A DNA stretch of 64,000 nucleotides, from contig OX485808.1 in assembly GCA_950295325.1 (NCBI GenBank), positions 25,998,527 to 26,062,526 on the forward strand, given 5' to 3'. Position numbers and translations under genes: made by a program. The stretch comes from Polytrichum commune (taxonomy: Eukaryota > Streptophyta > Polytrichopsida > Polytrichales > Polytrichaceae). Of the stretch, positions 23,105-36,092 are shown in pieces (position 1 is the stretch's first letter; each line of letters begins with the position of its first letter). The notes below the pieces were generated by a model, which was given only the letters and a program-made list of their open reading frames with translations, searched no databases and was not told the DNA's origin.

Positions 23105-25129
23105 ACCTAAACTTCACGTATGTGGCACTAATGTTGGCAATTCCCACATCATAGACATTTTTGGGGTGTTGGATTGAATCAGACGTTGTCTCATCCACTT
23201 AGCAATTGCAAATCACGAATATTGTGGTTCGAAGTTTCAGAAGTGAAGTTGAGATGCAAGAATTAGAAGAGGTCGGATCAAAGTTTATTTTAGTTTGTGA
23301 AGTAATCAAATAGATCATTCCAAGTGTGTTATCTGATCCACCTAAAATGGTTAATAAATGTTGTCACGAGTCCCAAGTTCGATCTGAATGGATTTGTGAC
23401 AGGCATGTGAGGAGTTGGAGCTGAAACTTCGGTCCCGAGTCATCTAGATCACCATATACGGGACATATATTCGTGCATTAATACATATATTATTTTGTAA
23501 CCATGTAGTTTGAAGTACATCCCAATATATGTTAAATTTAGAACATTATTACACCTAATAAACCACATTGAGATTACAACAAGGGGTCGAGTTTAACCAT
23601 AGGTGTATACATTACTTCTACAAAACGCATGAAACATACTTGATTGCTTGTTTGGTAAAAGGTATTACCTACTCCCAATCCCATCATTGAGGACCATTCA
23701 TTTGAAAATGACGCGCCTACTTCCATGGTGATGTAAAGTACCAGTACTCAAGAACGTTAAATTGTTCACAATCATGACTATCTCACTTGAAACTTACCAC
23801 ATACATAAATGATTGTTTATTGATCTAAAGGCTTACCACCCAACTTAGAGGCACACACAAAACATAACATATGTTCCCTTCCCTCAAGCCTATTTATACA
23901 TGTTATTTAAGATGCACTTTTAGAACTCTCAAGTCTTAATAAATGAAGATTGAAACCTCCTTATCAATATACAAAATTCTTCCATTGGCAATCCTCCTTT
24001 TAGTGCGAAGTCACATACATCACACAACATCCACATCATCCATCTAAACATAACCTAATAATATTGAAATTTGCATGTGGACATATCATTTAAGTTGCCT
24101 ATATTGTCTTTCAGATGGAAAAATTCCATGTTCATCACCATGGGGGCTAGCTAAAACACAACATAAATCACATAATCTATTGTCTCCCATCATTTTGTCG
24201 ACATCTAAATTAGAAATAGAAACCTCAATTTCAACCAAGTAGTGGGGCATAAGAGACTCATAAGTAAGCTTAAAAGCATAGGTACTCACAAGTTGAGTAA
24301 AAGGTATTTCTCCATGGTCCAAAGTCACAAACATCACTCAATTACATCCACACCATCTGCCCACCATCCATACATTCAAACAACACGTCAAGTAGGGAGC
24401 ACTTGAAACCAAAACAACACCCAAAACCAACACGCTTGAAATCTTGCAAAATAAGTACATGTTGACTTTGAGAATGTTCACCATGTGAACATCATGCCCC
24501 CAAATGATTTTGGGTGCCAACACATATATCACTTCAAAAAATTATATTATTATAATTATATTATTTTAAGGGGGGGGGGGGTAATTGCAGTACACCTAGT
24601 TTTTTTTCCTACCTGGGAATAATGTTTTTGGGTCATACATCTACCACATGTATGTCAAATACCTAGCTTCTACAACTTAAGGTGCTCCTACCTTACATGG
24701 GCAAACTAAAATCTAGTGGAGGCAACACAATCACAATGGATAACTTAGAGTTCCATGCTTGGTATCATGAGGGTGATTAAAAGTTCAACAAATACCCTAG
24801 GAGTTTTTTTTTTCAAGATGTGTCGCTGATGCACGACTTACAATTAAAGACCTCGATTTTGTCTAGTATGTCACGAATAGGAGAGGGCTCATAGGTAAAG
24901 ATATTCACGTGTTCACCTACTCCCCACACCACATTGAAGGCATCACGGGGTTTGTTTTTTTCAATGGGAAACCCATGATAGCCCAACACCATCAAAATTT
25001 ACATTTGATGATCTGAAGAAGATTTTTCTTCCTAAGTGTGGAATTTGTTCCATCTCTCGGGGAAGAAACTCGATTACCTTCACCTCAAGGAGTTTCTCAA
25101 ACAAAAATGTGGAACCAATGTACTTGAAG
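23105..25129. other. Non-coding DNA, no gene seen
   Basis: No exon-like stretch is convincing. Two minus-strand frames at 24813-25161 overlap in different frames and might be one frameshifted coding relic, but they have no recognised motif. A run of twelve G lies at 24570-24581. Confidence 0.4.
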
Positions 25130-25435
25130 CAATCATTGACACTGTCCCAACGCAAGATCATTGTTGCTTACCGCACCTCAAATCATAGACTAGCCATTGA
25201 ATTGGACAGTGGTTGTCTAAACCTATCTCTAGAGACAATAGGGTATGCCACTTTTGCTCCAATAATGGAATTGAAATGAAGCACACTTTGTGTTGGAGTG
25301 TCCCCTACTTAACTCTATCAGAGATAAGTTTCAATCATTATTTGAGAATGTAATGTTAGAGAGGCTCAATTGTTTCTTTCAATGGGACCACCAAGTGGAT
25401 ATTAGCCTATACCTCATGGAGGCTATTATACACCA
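25130..25435 (+). pseudogene. LINE-type retrotransposon 3' fragment (zinc-binding tail)
   Basis: With frame changes, the plus strand reads ISN-like HRLAIELDSG, then LSRDNRVCHFCSNNG, a His, and LECPLLNSIRDKF. This matches the usual C-terminal part of plant LINE reverse transcriptases: a conserved RLxIE segment, then CxxC followed by H and C of a zinc-binding motif. The frame shifts at least twice and no RT core lies upstream, so it is a 5'-truncated dead copy. Confidence 0.5.
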
Positions 25436-28400
25436 AGTTACTACTACCTACCTCCATGGTGCAAAAAGTGACATACAAAACCCAATATCCACATACCATC
25501 GTACCATACATACATCCATACATACCCATTCATACCCATACATGCCTCATAAATGGGCAAATTCAAATCCGGTGGAGGCAGCGCAATCATAATGCTCCCA
25601 TAATGGTATGATTGTCTTCATTCAATATCGTACCTGTGCGAAATTGGTAACGTTTAGAACTTAATTTTTTCCAGCATTTGCAGGCAGAAAGCAGAACAGC
25701 AACATCAAAAACAACAGAAACAGAAAAGACCACAAGAATCTGATGTTGCGGGAGTAGTAGGTAAGTAAACTGAGGCATGTCAATTCATCGAGGAATTTTC
25801 TCCAGCAATCCACCCCGGTAGCGTCAATGGGAAGCAGAGTTGAGGGTTTCAGATTTGAGGTTTTTCTCTGCCATGATCATGGTGTCATGCATTGTGTGCA
25901 CTTTAGGATTTTCAGTTTTTCATGGGTTTCCACTGACTGATTGGTAATGGGTCTCAAGAGTTTTTTTATGTAATATGTTTTTGGGGTTACCATTGGATGT
26001 GGACTAGCGTGAGAATGCAGTGGTGGGGTTTGAGATTTATTTTTATTTTTGTTGTTGTTGTTGTTGTTGTGGATGGGTGTGATTGTTCCGGTGCTGCAGA
26101 ATTTTGGGGGAGTTTGGCGGTATATGATTTTTCTTCTGGGGAATCAACTTACCACTGGATTGGGGACTATGGGAATCGGTGGTGGGTTAGGGAAGTTTTT
26201 TGTTTGTTTTATTGTTCCGATTACCACAGAATTTCGTGGTTACGTTAGTTTCGGGGGGGGGGGGGGGGGCGGGATGCGAACTAGGAGAATCGGTGGTGGG
26301 TTTGGAGAGATTTGGTTGTGTTGTGGGTTTCGTGAGTGTTCCGTTGTACTGCGGAATTGGGCGTGTGTCTGGTGCTTATGCTGAATTTGTTGGGGGGGGG
26401 TGTTAAATAAGTTATCACTGGAATTTGTTGGAGGAGGGGAATCGGTGGTGGGTTTTGAGAGTTTCATATGTGGGTGTGAATGTTCCAGGTATCTGAAAAT
26501 TGGGTGGGCATTTGGCGGTAATATAGTGTGGGAATTGGTGTTGATTGTTGCTAGATTGCTTTAAGCTGCGGTGGAGAAGTTCAGTGTTCTTATTTGGACT
26601 TGGGGGTAGAGGGAGGACTCAGGTTGACGAGCAGTGTAAGTTTACAACAGGAGTGACAATTATAAATTAGGCAAGCGAACCGGACTCTATTATTAGCATC
26701 GAAGACTCCTTCATTCTTTCGTTCTTGGTTTGGGTCTCATCGGAATCTTAACCATTTTGCTCACAAAGGATCCAGGTCGGTGGCGGTCCTAGGCTCTAAC
26801 ATAAGCATAACCTCCACTACTCACTTTGCAGCTTGCCGGAGTAAGGTAAGGTAGGCAGAACTTAGAAGAGTAACTTAACCCATGTCATTCACCATGTGAC
26901 TCCTAGTGATGATGGTTACCTACGTATGTTATGATTATGCCATCAGGGATGGTTATGTGAGAATTGCCTGCCGAAGGATAGATGCTTCGTGAATCTCTGC
27001 AAGCTCTCAGTATATATATTTTTCTTTCTTTGTGTCATGTGTATATACTTACAGACCAACACCACCAGCTAGTAGGTTTACTTCATCGACATGGCGATAA
27101 TACTGCACCAACCCCATCATGGGCCATGACTCCCAACACATGTACCCGTGGTCAAGGTACAATATCTGTGCTTGATTCTGTGGTTGAAGCGCAATCCTTC
27201 ACATAACCCTCGTTTTTTTATTTGACCGGTAGGGTCGATGGAAGGAAGGAGGGATGGTTTCCGTAACGTAATGAAGAAATCTTTTAATCTTTTGTGTGCA
27301 CATTGTGCTTTAAGTTCTTGCTTACCTACCTTGCCGAGAAAATCCTACCCTCTCCTCTCCTCTCCTCTCCTCTCTGCAAAGTTAGATTTGCTCCAAGAAC
27401 CCAAGTTCTTCGCAACCAAGTATAGCAAGAAATCGGAAACAAAAACAGAAGTCAGGAGAATTAGGAGTACTCTACGAGATTCTACTACTTACATACGGGT
27501 TGGTCGTACCATTGAGCATGCGTATGGAATTCTTTGTACACATAAGGTATGTGGGTATTTATCGTTTCGTTTGTCATGTTCTCCAAAATCTACCGATTAG
27601 ATTTACAGAACGAAATTTGTGTTGCGCTAGCAAATCTATGATGAAGCATCAACAAAATTTCGGACTGATAATAGGACCTCCCATGATTTAGTTATGATTA
27701 TCGGAAGTGCAGGTTTGTCGATTTCTTAACTAAATACATTGGTCCTCCCATTTATGTTCCCTATTGAGCGTGGAGTACTTAATTAAAGAAGAAACTATAG
27801 GCCAGTCTCTTTTGAGCATGTGCCTTTGTGGCGTTGGTTCTTTGATCCTCACTGAACCACACACCGGTCAAATATAGGGGTCCGATTAAGAAAAGTAACC
27901 AAATAATACCCGCTTACCTTATACACACGGTGGTTTAAGTACTGTTCACATGCATGCATTCCAATTAGGTTAATTCGTAATGGGTATGAGCATTTATCCA
28001 GTATAAACAACCATCACCGTAGAATCATCCACCTTTATCTGTGCCATTATGTTTTTATAACATAAATACATTTTATGACGTTTTGGCTACCTTCATTATA
28101 GCATTTATAAATGGTTCAGTAGTGAGTGGTCTCCTTACATAAGCACTCCGCAAGATTCTTTTTGGCAAAGTCTTTTGGTTGAATCCTGGTAGATAGTAGA
28201 AGGCTCTGTCCGCAGATATATCGGTAACAATGAGGTGCCCACTAATGAGAGCTCGAATGCCACTTGATTATGGTTGGCAATATCTATGCATGTAATCAAG
28301 GACCTTGATCTTTGCATCAATTCTTGAAGCTAGAATATATAGAAAGAGAACGTCCCTACACATGCTCAAGGACGCTATGTCTTGCTACGCAGTGCTGTAT

Positions 28401-28565
28401 TCTTACACCAATGTCAATCAGTTTGAAGACCAGTGGGCAAAATCTGGTGGCTCGGTGCTTGCCTTCTCCATGTTGATGATAAGCTAGAGATCATTGGCAC
28501 AAGCTTTTCATGGACAGTGTCTCGAGGAAGTTTTCTATTACACCAAAAAAACAGGAAACATCATA
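25436..28565. other. Upstream region of the SLT-like gene; possible 5' UTR, no coding exon identified
   Basis: The sequence at 25,900-27,200 is G/T-rich with TTGTTG repeats and a run of 17 G (26253-26269), unlike the AT-rich surroundings. It might hold a promoter and non-coding first exon. An AG at 28553-28554, twelve bases before the ATG, could be a 5' UTR intron acceptor, but its pyrimidine tract is poor. The open frame at 27238-27600 overlaps a repeat and is not supported. Confidence 0.35.
27535..27905. repeat. Dispersed repeat, inverted partner of 29695-30075
   Basis: Read in reverse complement, this follows 29695-30075 block by block: CCAATCAAATATAGGTGTCC, a central GTTTACTATTGAGTGTGGAG-like block, GATGCTTCAT, and AATAATACCCACATA. 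No terminal inverted repeat was found, so the type is unknown. Confidence 0.6.
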
Positions 28566-31500
28566 ATGGCACCAAGCATGAAGTATTGGGATGACTGGGT
28601 GGACGTGGAGGACATGGAAGCCATGTGGAATGATCCGAATGTTAGTCAGGAGTGGCTCAGAGCAGGCGAGGAGCGCGGGATGAAGGTTCATATGTCACGG
28701 AATTTTGATGGGAAGCCTTATGTTACCCACACAGAGATGAAGGTAAGCATTAATCAAATATTTTCCCACAATTCTGCTTTGTCCAATTTTACAAAAATGT
28801 ATGAATTGTAGCACAGAAATTCATATTTTGAAAGACGTATGTCATATTCTAAAGCCTTTTTTTCTTTAAATATACAAAATTAGGTTTCTGTTGTTGTATA
28901 AAACGTGTTATGCAGTTTAAAGATTGTTTTTGTGCATTGTTGGTGAAGGCAAGCATGTAGAACAAAGAGTTATCTGAGTGACCTAATTGCTACTTTGCAT
29001 GTTGTTGGATTACCAGGGCATGGCTGAAATAATTACGCGCCGATTTTTCAAGCGATTAGATGTGGTAAGTAATTCAGCTCAGGATTCCTGTCTGTTTCTG
29101 TACCGTGGAATTTGAGATGCTTTGAGAGTAGTGGGAAAGTTTGTGGCCTTTTTATGGAACTTACGGTTTTGTGTGGGGTTTATCGCAGAGAATGATATGT
29201 GCAATAGCTGAGATAGAGAGCGCACGAGAGCCTCTTGCGTATCGTTATGAGCCGACGCTTAAAGAAGCTAGCACTGGCCTCATGCAGACCCTTCAATCAA
29301 CAGCGGAATGGCTTGCCAGGTAGTTAATTATTTCATCATGCTCCACCATTTGTCATTCTACATAATGAAATTCTATGGAATACTTGATGTACTTCACAGA
29401 GTGCTTTTTATATTATTTGTTTTTCTTGCTTCTATGTCACAAAGTTTTGTCCCAAACCTCAGACTTTTGTTCATATGTTTTCCTTTGCAGGGAAATGGGG
29501 TATCGTGCATATGAAATCGAGGGAGCATCTGCATTATTGTATCGACCTTTTGTGAGTGTGTACTTTGGAGCAGCTTATTTGAAATGGCTTTCAACCTACG
29601 ATGGCAAGTGAGTTTGCAAGTCAATTGGGCCCCTGTCATTGGTAGTCAATACGTTGTTGTAATGGATTGAATGATTTATGGTGTCTTCATCTAGACCTTC
29701 TAGAACTTAATAACAGAGTGTGTTCACTTTTTTAATTGGACACCTATATTTGATTGGTTTGTGGTTAGGTGAGGATCAAAGAACAAACACCATAAAGACA
29801 TATGTTTAAAAGAGATTGAACTAAGTCCTCCAATTTTATTAACTACTCCACACTCAATAGTAAACACAATTAGGAGGTCCTATATATTGAATTAAGGAAT
29901 CAAAAAACATGCACTTCCAATAATCATAACTAAATCAGGGGAGGTCCAATTGTCAATCCGATTTTTGCTGATGCTTCATTGTAGATTTGCTAATGCAAGT
30001 TTTTGTTGTGTAAATCTAATTGGTAAAAGTTGGAGAACATGAAAAATTATCCGAATAATACCCACATATCTTACTTTATTGTTGCTTTGAAACTAACTGG
30101 ATTGTGGACGGAGTTGTAGGAGAAGGAATGAGGAATTTATGGTACGTGGGTACAACGGGGGTCCCAAAGGTGCAACGCAAGCGAGCACTCTTGGATACTG
30201 GAATAAATACCTACTTGCAAAGCAAAACCTTCCCAAAATTATTAGGTACGTGTTTGCATCGACAGCTTCTTCATAGGTGTTTTTGTGGATGCAGAGATCA
30301 TCAGGTTAGCAACACCAAACTGAACGTGGAGTTATTGTTGGCCAAAAAGGTGTTTGGTTTGTGGATACAGAGTGCAATGTTCTTGAGATTTTTGTGTTCA
30401 CACAACTTTAGCAGAAGGGAATGCATGAGAAATTCTGCAGAGTTGTCAAAATTTAATTGCTCCACTAAATTAACGCATGTGTTGTCAATGATTATCGTTG
30501 TAAGCTTTCCTTGCTTGTAACTAGGTGTTAAGTAAATCTAGGTTTATGCATGACTTTTGGATATTAGAGTTACCCTTCAATTCAACCGGAGATTTGGTCA
30601 GGAGTTGGTTGTTTTGCATACAATACCCTCCATGTTCAGCAAGGTTTTGGTGCATGCTTGGAGTCAGTGTGGAGGTTTGTCCAGTTAGTTTCAAAGCAAC
30701 AAACTAACTGGACTTTGTATCGGTTTGAACTAGCTGGAAGTAACTTTGTATCGGTTCATTGAGGGCCAAACTCACTTTGGCATGCCAAGAGGTGCTAAAC
30801 TAAGTTTGGCTCGAAATGAAATGATACAGAATGTTCTTTGTTCAAACCTGCACACCAAGTCCAAGCATGCACCATAACCATGCTGAATATGGAAGTCTTG
30901 TATTCTAAAACAACCAACTCCCAGCCAAAACTCTGGTTGAATTAAAGGATTACTCTGTTATGGAATTGAATGCATGTAGTTTTTTCGGCGGGTCTTATCA
31001 TAGGAATGGCAGAAACTATCTTTACATGTGGAAATACAGATCTAGAGTGGTGTTTTCGACCACATTTGTGTCCATCCTATGCTTCTTTCTTTCCCCAACA
31101 CAATTTTTCCTGCAATGTGCATGTACTGATGACAGAAACAACACTCTCATATGCATTATTGTTTTTGGGGCAAGCCTTTCGTCCAGATTTACTCAACAGT
31201 CTAGTTATTGTATGTTTTGTGTGCAGTGACACACCACTTATTTTAGAAGTTCCCATTGTGGCTGCTCCCGAGCCCCCTCTATCGCCGACCACCTCGACTA
31301 CTGCTAGTTGCTCAACAAGTTTTTCCTCTGCTATCCCACAACCACCTCCTCCACTAGTCGATGAACCGCCGCCTGCACTAGTCGAACATTATGCTCGAAG
31401 AAATGCTGAGAAGACTGCCAAATCTAACAGTTTGAAATCAAGCAGTGTAAAGTCAAGCATTTTGAGACCCAGCAGCAATATCAAAGCCAGTGTTCAACCA

Positions 31501-34500
31501 ACAGTGAGATCCATCATTGGAACCGCACCCAGTGCCGCATCAAATCCTCCAAGTAAATATAACATCACATTTATTCACTTTTCTGTTTGGGATTTGCATA
31601 CTCCACTCTGGTTTAGTTGAGAATTTCAGTGGGATTTGTTATGTATAAAATGCTAAATTGGTAAGCATATTGTTTTGTCATGAAAAATTACTACACAATC
31701 CTGAAAAACTAAGCAAAAGAGTGATTTACTGGTGTGATATTGCCTCTTTACCAACAGATGTAGAAGGCCATTCCAGTGATACTACCATTTTTGACAACCG
31801 GAAGAGCTGTGATTCTAACTGCATAAACAAAAGCTCTGACAATCACTTGGAGAATTTTGACAGGATGATGGCATTATGAAATGCTTAGTGTTCATTCTGC
31901 AGGAAATGCTTACATCCTCCTCCGACCTTGGTCTCAAAATGCTGATGAAATCACTGAGGGCAGAGTGTTTGCATTAAACATCTGGACATGTTTCTTGGGT
32001 GAAGAACCAAAACTCTCATGAAATGCCTAAGGTGGTAAGTTTAGCGTTGACGGTTTAAGGTGAAAATGTGCCAGAGAAGGAGTGGACCTACTGGGACGAG
32101 AAAATAAGTCTTGAGGATTTGGATGCAATGTGGCGGCACCCTGAAGTGAAAAAAGAATGGACAGCCTCGAATGAGAAGAAAGGTGAAGTGAGGTTCGCAC
32201 GCGATGCTGAATTGAGGCCTTATTTGACCACAACTGAGGTGAAGGTAAGTATAATGTGGACATGTTGTTTGACCTAGGTACTCGTATAGTTGTAGAGTAT
32301 AGAGGGTATAATGTCTGTCTGTCTCTAATAGTACGTTTTCTCGAATCAATGTCATCGCATTGAACTTTCCAAGTTCTTATGTGCTTGTGAGATGTTTTAG
32401 TAATGGGTGCGTTCATGCAGGCAATTGCAGAGATGATCGTCTCAAGATACTTTGCTGAACGAGTAAATCCAGTGAGTTTCTTGTTCTTCTTTCTGAAATG
32501 TGTGACTTACTCCTTAAAACGTGTATTTGAGCTGCATACTTCCTTTCTTTAGGCTAAGTATGTAAAAATTGAGCCATTCTAATGTGCACTTTGCATATCC
32601 GTAGTATCATTGATGATTTGGGGTCAAACACACAGCCTGGGTGCCCTTGGACTCAAACACATCCTTACTATGTCGATCATCAATGTCACACATGAGTATG
32701 TTTTTAGTTTCTCCGTGACATAAGATCATGTACTAAATTAAGTTTCAAACCCAAAAAATATATAATATATGATTTTAAGACTTGGTGAGGCTTGTAGGAC
32801 TCTGTATGGGCCCTACATTGAGCCCCTCAGTCCTTTATGGGTTGGAACAAACCCATCTGGAAACATGTGTTCAAGTGAATAGTTCGTTATAAACGAAACA
32901 AATGAACCCCTAACCTGTGACATTGAGTAATGGGCATTCACAGATTTTCTCCCATACATGCAGATTATGCTGCGGACAATTGCGGATGTCAGCAGCAAAC
33001 GGCGGCTGTATGGAGCTGATAAAATATCAGGGGTGATGCAAACTGCATATCCAACAGCTGTTTGGCTCTACAAGTAAGACACATCATCAGCATTTATAAA
33101 CCTCCAAGCCATCATCAATTGCTCTTTAAATCTTTTTTTTGATTTAATGTTTCACTTATTAGAGTTATTCTTAAAGTCCCCAAAAATTCAATATTTTGGT
33201 AGGGAGGTTCGCCCCATGTTTATAATGGTAAGGGGTGTTCGAGTGGTACCAAAACAACCAATCTTGGTGAAATGAGAGGGTTTGAGGGGGGGGGGGGGGG
33301 GGGGGCAGGAGCGTTTGACTTTGGCCAAAAGACAGCTATATACAAACTTTTGAACTAACCTAAAATAGTGCTCTCAAGGACTCTATTCTAAGGACAAAGT
33401 TCTGTGTCTTGACAACCCTGTGAACAGCTTTGTCACAGGGGGGAACAAGGGTTAATTGTCCAGAGATGAGATGTTGAGTTTGCAACTGGTGCAGGGACAT
33501 GGGCTATAAGGCTTACAAATTGCGATGTCTGGATGATCTCTCCAATCCTTTCCTAGCTATGTACTTTGGTGCGGCATACGTGTGCTGGTTATCAAATTAC
33601 AGTGGAAGGTGGGGACTTTCTCTCTTTTAATGAACTTCAATCATATGCAAATCATGATTAGGAAGTCAACTGATATCACTGAACGTGGATCACCATATTC
33701 CACCTTGATCTGATCTTTTCACAATCACCTGAGACCATGCTTAATTTTTGTATTCCAGTATTTAGCTGCATGTAATTAAACCTGGATGAATGTCCTTGAA
33801 ACAGGCCCAGGAGCGATGAATTTATAGTGAGGGCATATCGTGCAGGCCCATGCGGTGTGGAGGAGCCAATAGCTGGGCAGTTTTGGCAGAAATATTCGGC
33901 CCAACTGCAAGCTACACAGCAGCAAGAGTTCCAGTTAGGGATTCTTCCTCTTGCAGACCTGATTCACAAATTTGGTGAAACTTCTTGCAGCCAGACATCT
34001 TAGTCAATAGTTATATGCTTTCTGTGATAGCATAAAGCATATAAAATGTCGAAACCTGCCCCTGGAAGGATTTTGTAGAGTTAATGTGAAGGTGGCCCAC
34101 CAATCAAATAAGAAAAATCCTAGGTTGTGAAGTAATCCTGAATTTTATGTGTTTATTTGTTCTTGAACTCTCAATGTACGCAAGTGATTGAATATCTCCC
34201 TGTTCGGTTACTTTTACTTTTAGGTTAGTTCATGGGCAAATTTATACAAAAACAGGCACATGTATATAGATGTGGGTGGCTCTTTGCATTGGTGGAAGCT
34301 TAGGTTCATAAAACAGTACTGTTTTCAAAGCAGTGGCAAGGAGGAACGTTGAACCTCAAACTTTGGAAAAAAAGTTCAAAGTGAAATGCCACTCAATAGC
34401 TCTCTGATTCTATTGTGCTATTACTGTCAAGAGGTGAACAGACCAAGGAATGAGAGAGTGAAACTTTGTACTATAGCTGATAGACTCCTTTGTGTGATAT

Positions 34501-34799
34501 TTTTAGACAGTTGAGAACATTTGATGGTGAGCTTTTCTGTGAAATCGCATAAGGCTATTTGAGGATGCATACTGTTAGCCACTTTATGCAATGACAGTAT
34601 ATTTGGAATTCACAACAAAGCAAACATTTGCATGCATCATGACTGAGATAGAAGTGCTTTTGTGTTTTCGTGCTTGTGCAGGAAAAGTGTAAGCAAAGGA
34701 CGGCAATGGACTACAAATGCATTGTGGAGGGGGACTGACCCAGCGCTGCGAGCAGCATCACAAACTAACCAATCCATCTGGAGGCGGTTGTGGGCATGA
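28566..34799 (+). CDS. Tandem SLT (lytic transglycosylase-like) domain protein, 12 exons
   Basis: Exons read as 28566-28742, 29017-29064, 29189-29319, 29491-29607, 30120-30245, 31227-31552, 32060-32244, 32421-32471, 32964-33073, 33495-33608, 33805-33974 and about 34682-34799, giving about 557 residues. Each half has an N-terminal module (YWDDWVDVEDMEAMW / YWDEKISLEDLDAMW) followed by a lysozyme-like SLT fold. Half 1 keeps AEIES (Glu85), GLMQ (105-108) and VRGYNGGPKG (166-175). Half 2 has ADVSS (Ser397 in place of Glu), GVMQ (410-413) and VRAYRAGPCG. A Pro/Ser-rich linker (about 200-309) joins them. SLT enzymes cleave peptidoglycan; plants have related two-domain proteins of unknown substrate. 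I see no transit or signal peptide at the N-terminus. Start: ATG 28566 opens the conserved module. Exons 11 and 12 join one base out of frame with canonical sites. A possible extra micro-exon starts at 31766 but is not needed. Confidence 0.85.
29695..30075. repeat. Dispersed repeat within intron 4 of the SLT-like gene
   Basis: It fills most of the intron between exons 4 and 5 and pairs with the inverted copy 2.1 kb upstream. It could fold with that copy in a long transcript. Related fragments may exist near 21530-21960 and 50090-50200. Confidence 0.6.
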
Positions 34800-36090
34800 A
34801 CTTTGAATTCATCTTTGAAGCTTTGTAGATATATATGTTAAATAGGATTACAAAGTTTCCAACAAGCAGCACCTCAAGATACTTTGGCAGTCATCTGAGT
34901 ACTGTAAATGATTTTTGCCCTGCGTGTGGGTGAATACTATTTCTTAGCATGGATGCCCCTTATTGTTTGCAAGGGCTACTGGTAATATGTTTCAGTTGAG
35001 TGTATTCTATGGGTGGTGTCTTCTGTCACTTTTGACCTTGGATACTTGTATGTTAAGCATAGTGTAACTTAAATTTTGTTATCTAGGACAGCACAATCTT
35101 ATGGAGACACATCACCAAAAAGATCCAAGCCACAGCTTCATCAGCACAGGATCCAATTAGTGAATGCAACCACTCAAATCTGGAAGAGCTATTAAAGAGC
35201 ACAAGACTCTTGTCAAACGTCCTAGTGATCTGTGAAGAATGCCTAGTAAACTCAAAATTGCGTATTCTCACAGAAATTGCTTAAATCTTGATAGTACTTT
35301 AAGTTGTGGTATGTACTGCATTTCTAGAATGTACTGCTACAAGAATTGAAGTGTAATCACAAAAAGGTGACTTCCTTTTTCCTTGTTCATGTCTATTGGA
35401 GTGTTGAACTAGCAATTGAAATCTTGATTCCAACTCAAAAAGAATCAAGATGATCCGAGAGCTATCACTCATTGAATGCTGTCCAGCCATTTGAGCACAG
35501 TAGGCTTCCAAAGTTCAGATTCTTGTGGTGTTCATATCCAACTTTCATGTTGTCCAGATGAAGCCAAGGAAGAGCTGGTCTTGTGTTACTCGTCAAGAAT
35601 TTTCCAACAAACTATTGCCCTTAAAATTCCAGTGAGCAATTTGAACAAACTGAGCTTCCAAAGTTCAGATTTCGCCCAGACATTTGGACGCTGGGAGCCC
35701 CAAGTTGGGAATGTCTTGAAACAAAGGTTCTTCATATCTCACTTAAAATCTTGCTCAAATGAACCAAACTAGAAGTCCATCTCGCTCTACTTTTCAAGAG
35801 CTTTAAACCAAGCTAGCACTCGGCTAAACTCCCAAAGATGAGCACCCAACAATCAATTGAAGATGAATATTGAAAGGAGATCAAGGAACTTCATGATGCT
35901 TGATGACGTCATACTAGCTACAGTAGGCACCTGGTTAAACCCTTCCAAGATTATGCACCCTTTGAAATACACTACAGTAGGTAGTCAAGGACCATGGTGG
36001 TCCTTGGTGACCAACCATGAATAGAGAACAAGGATAGATTGAAATGCTGGCACCCAAATCATATATATATATATATATATGGAATACATC
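34800..36090. other. 3' flank of the SLT-like gene; no gene seen
   Basis: It probably includes the 3' UTR in its first few hundred bases. The phrase CTTCCAAAGTTCAGATT occurs twice (35506 and 35656), hinting at a local duplication. An (AT)n microsatellite lies at 36061-36080. Confidence 0.4.
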
Positions 36091-36092
36091 TA

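Noticed and set aside
24813-25161. Minus-strand gene from two overlapping frames
   Set aside because: It needs a frameshift, has no recognised motif, and overlaps plus-strand sequence that leads into the LINE fragment.
26049-26467. Gly/Val-rich frames at 26.0-26.5 kb
   Set aside because: They translate poly-G and TTG repeats, are open in several frames at once, and have no domain.
27238-27600. 120-aa plus-strand frame as an upstream exon of the SLT gene
   Set aside because: Its second half lies in a dispersed repeat present inverted at 29695-30075, and the first half includes a TCTCC microsatellite.
31658-31879. Additional exon of the SLT gene at 31766-31877
   Set aside because: The acceptor CCAACAG and phase fit, but the frame ends in a stop with no donor except micro-exon options (GT at 31786 or in CTGTGATT). 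Exon 6 joins exon 7 in frame without it.
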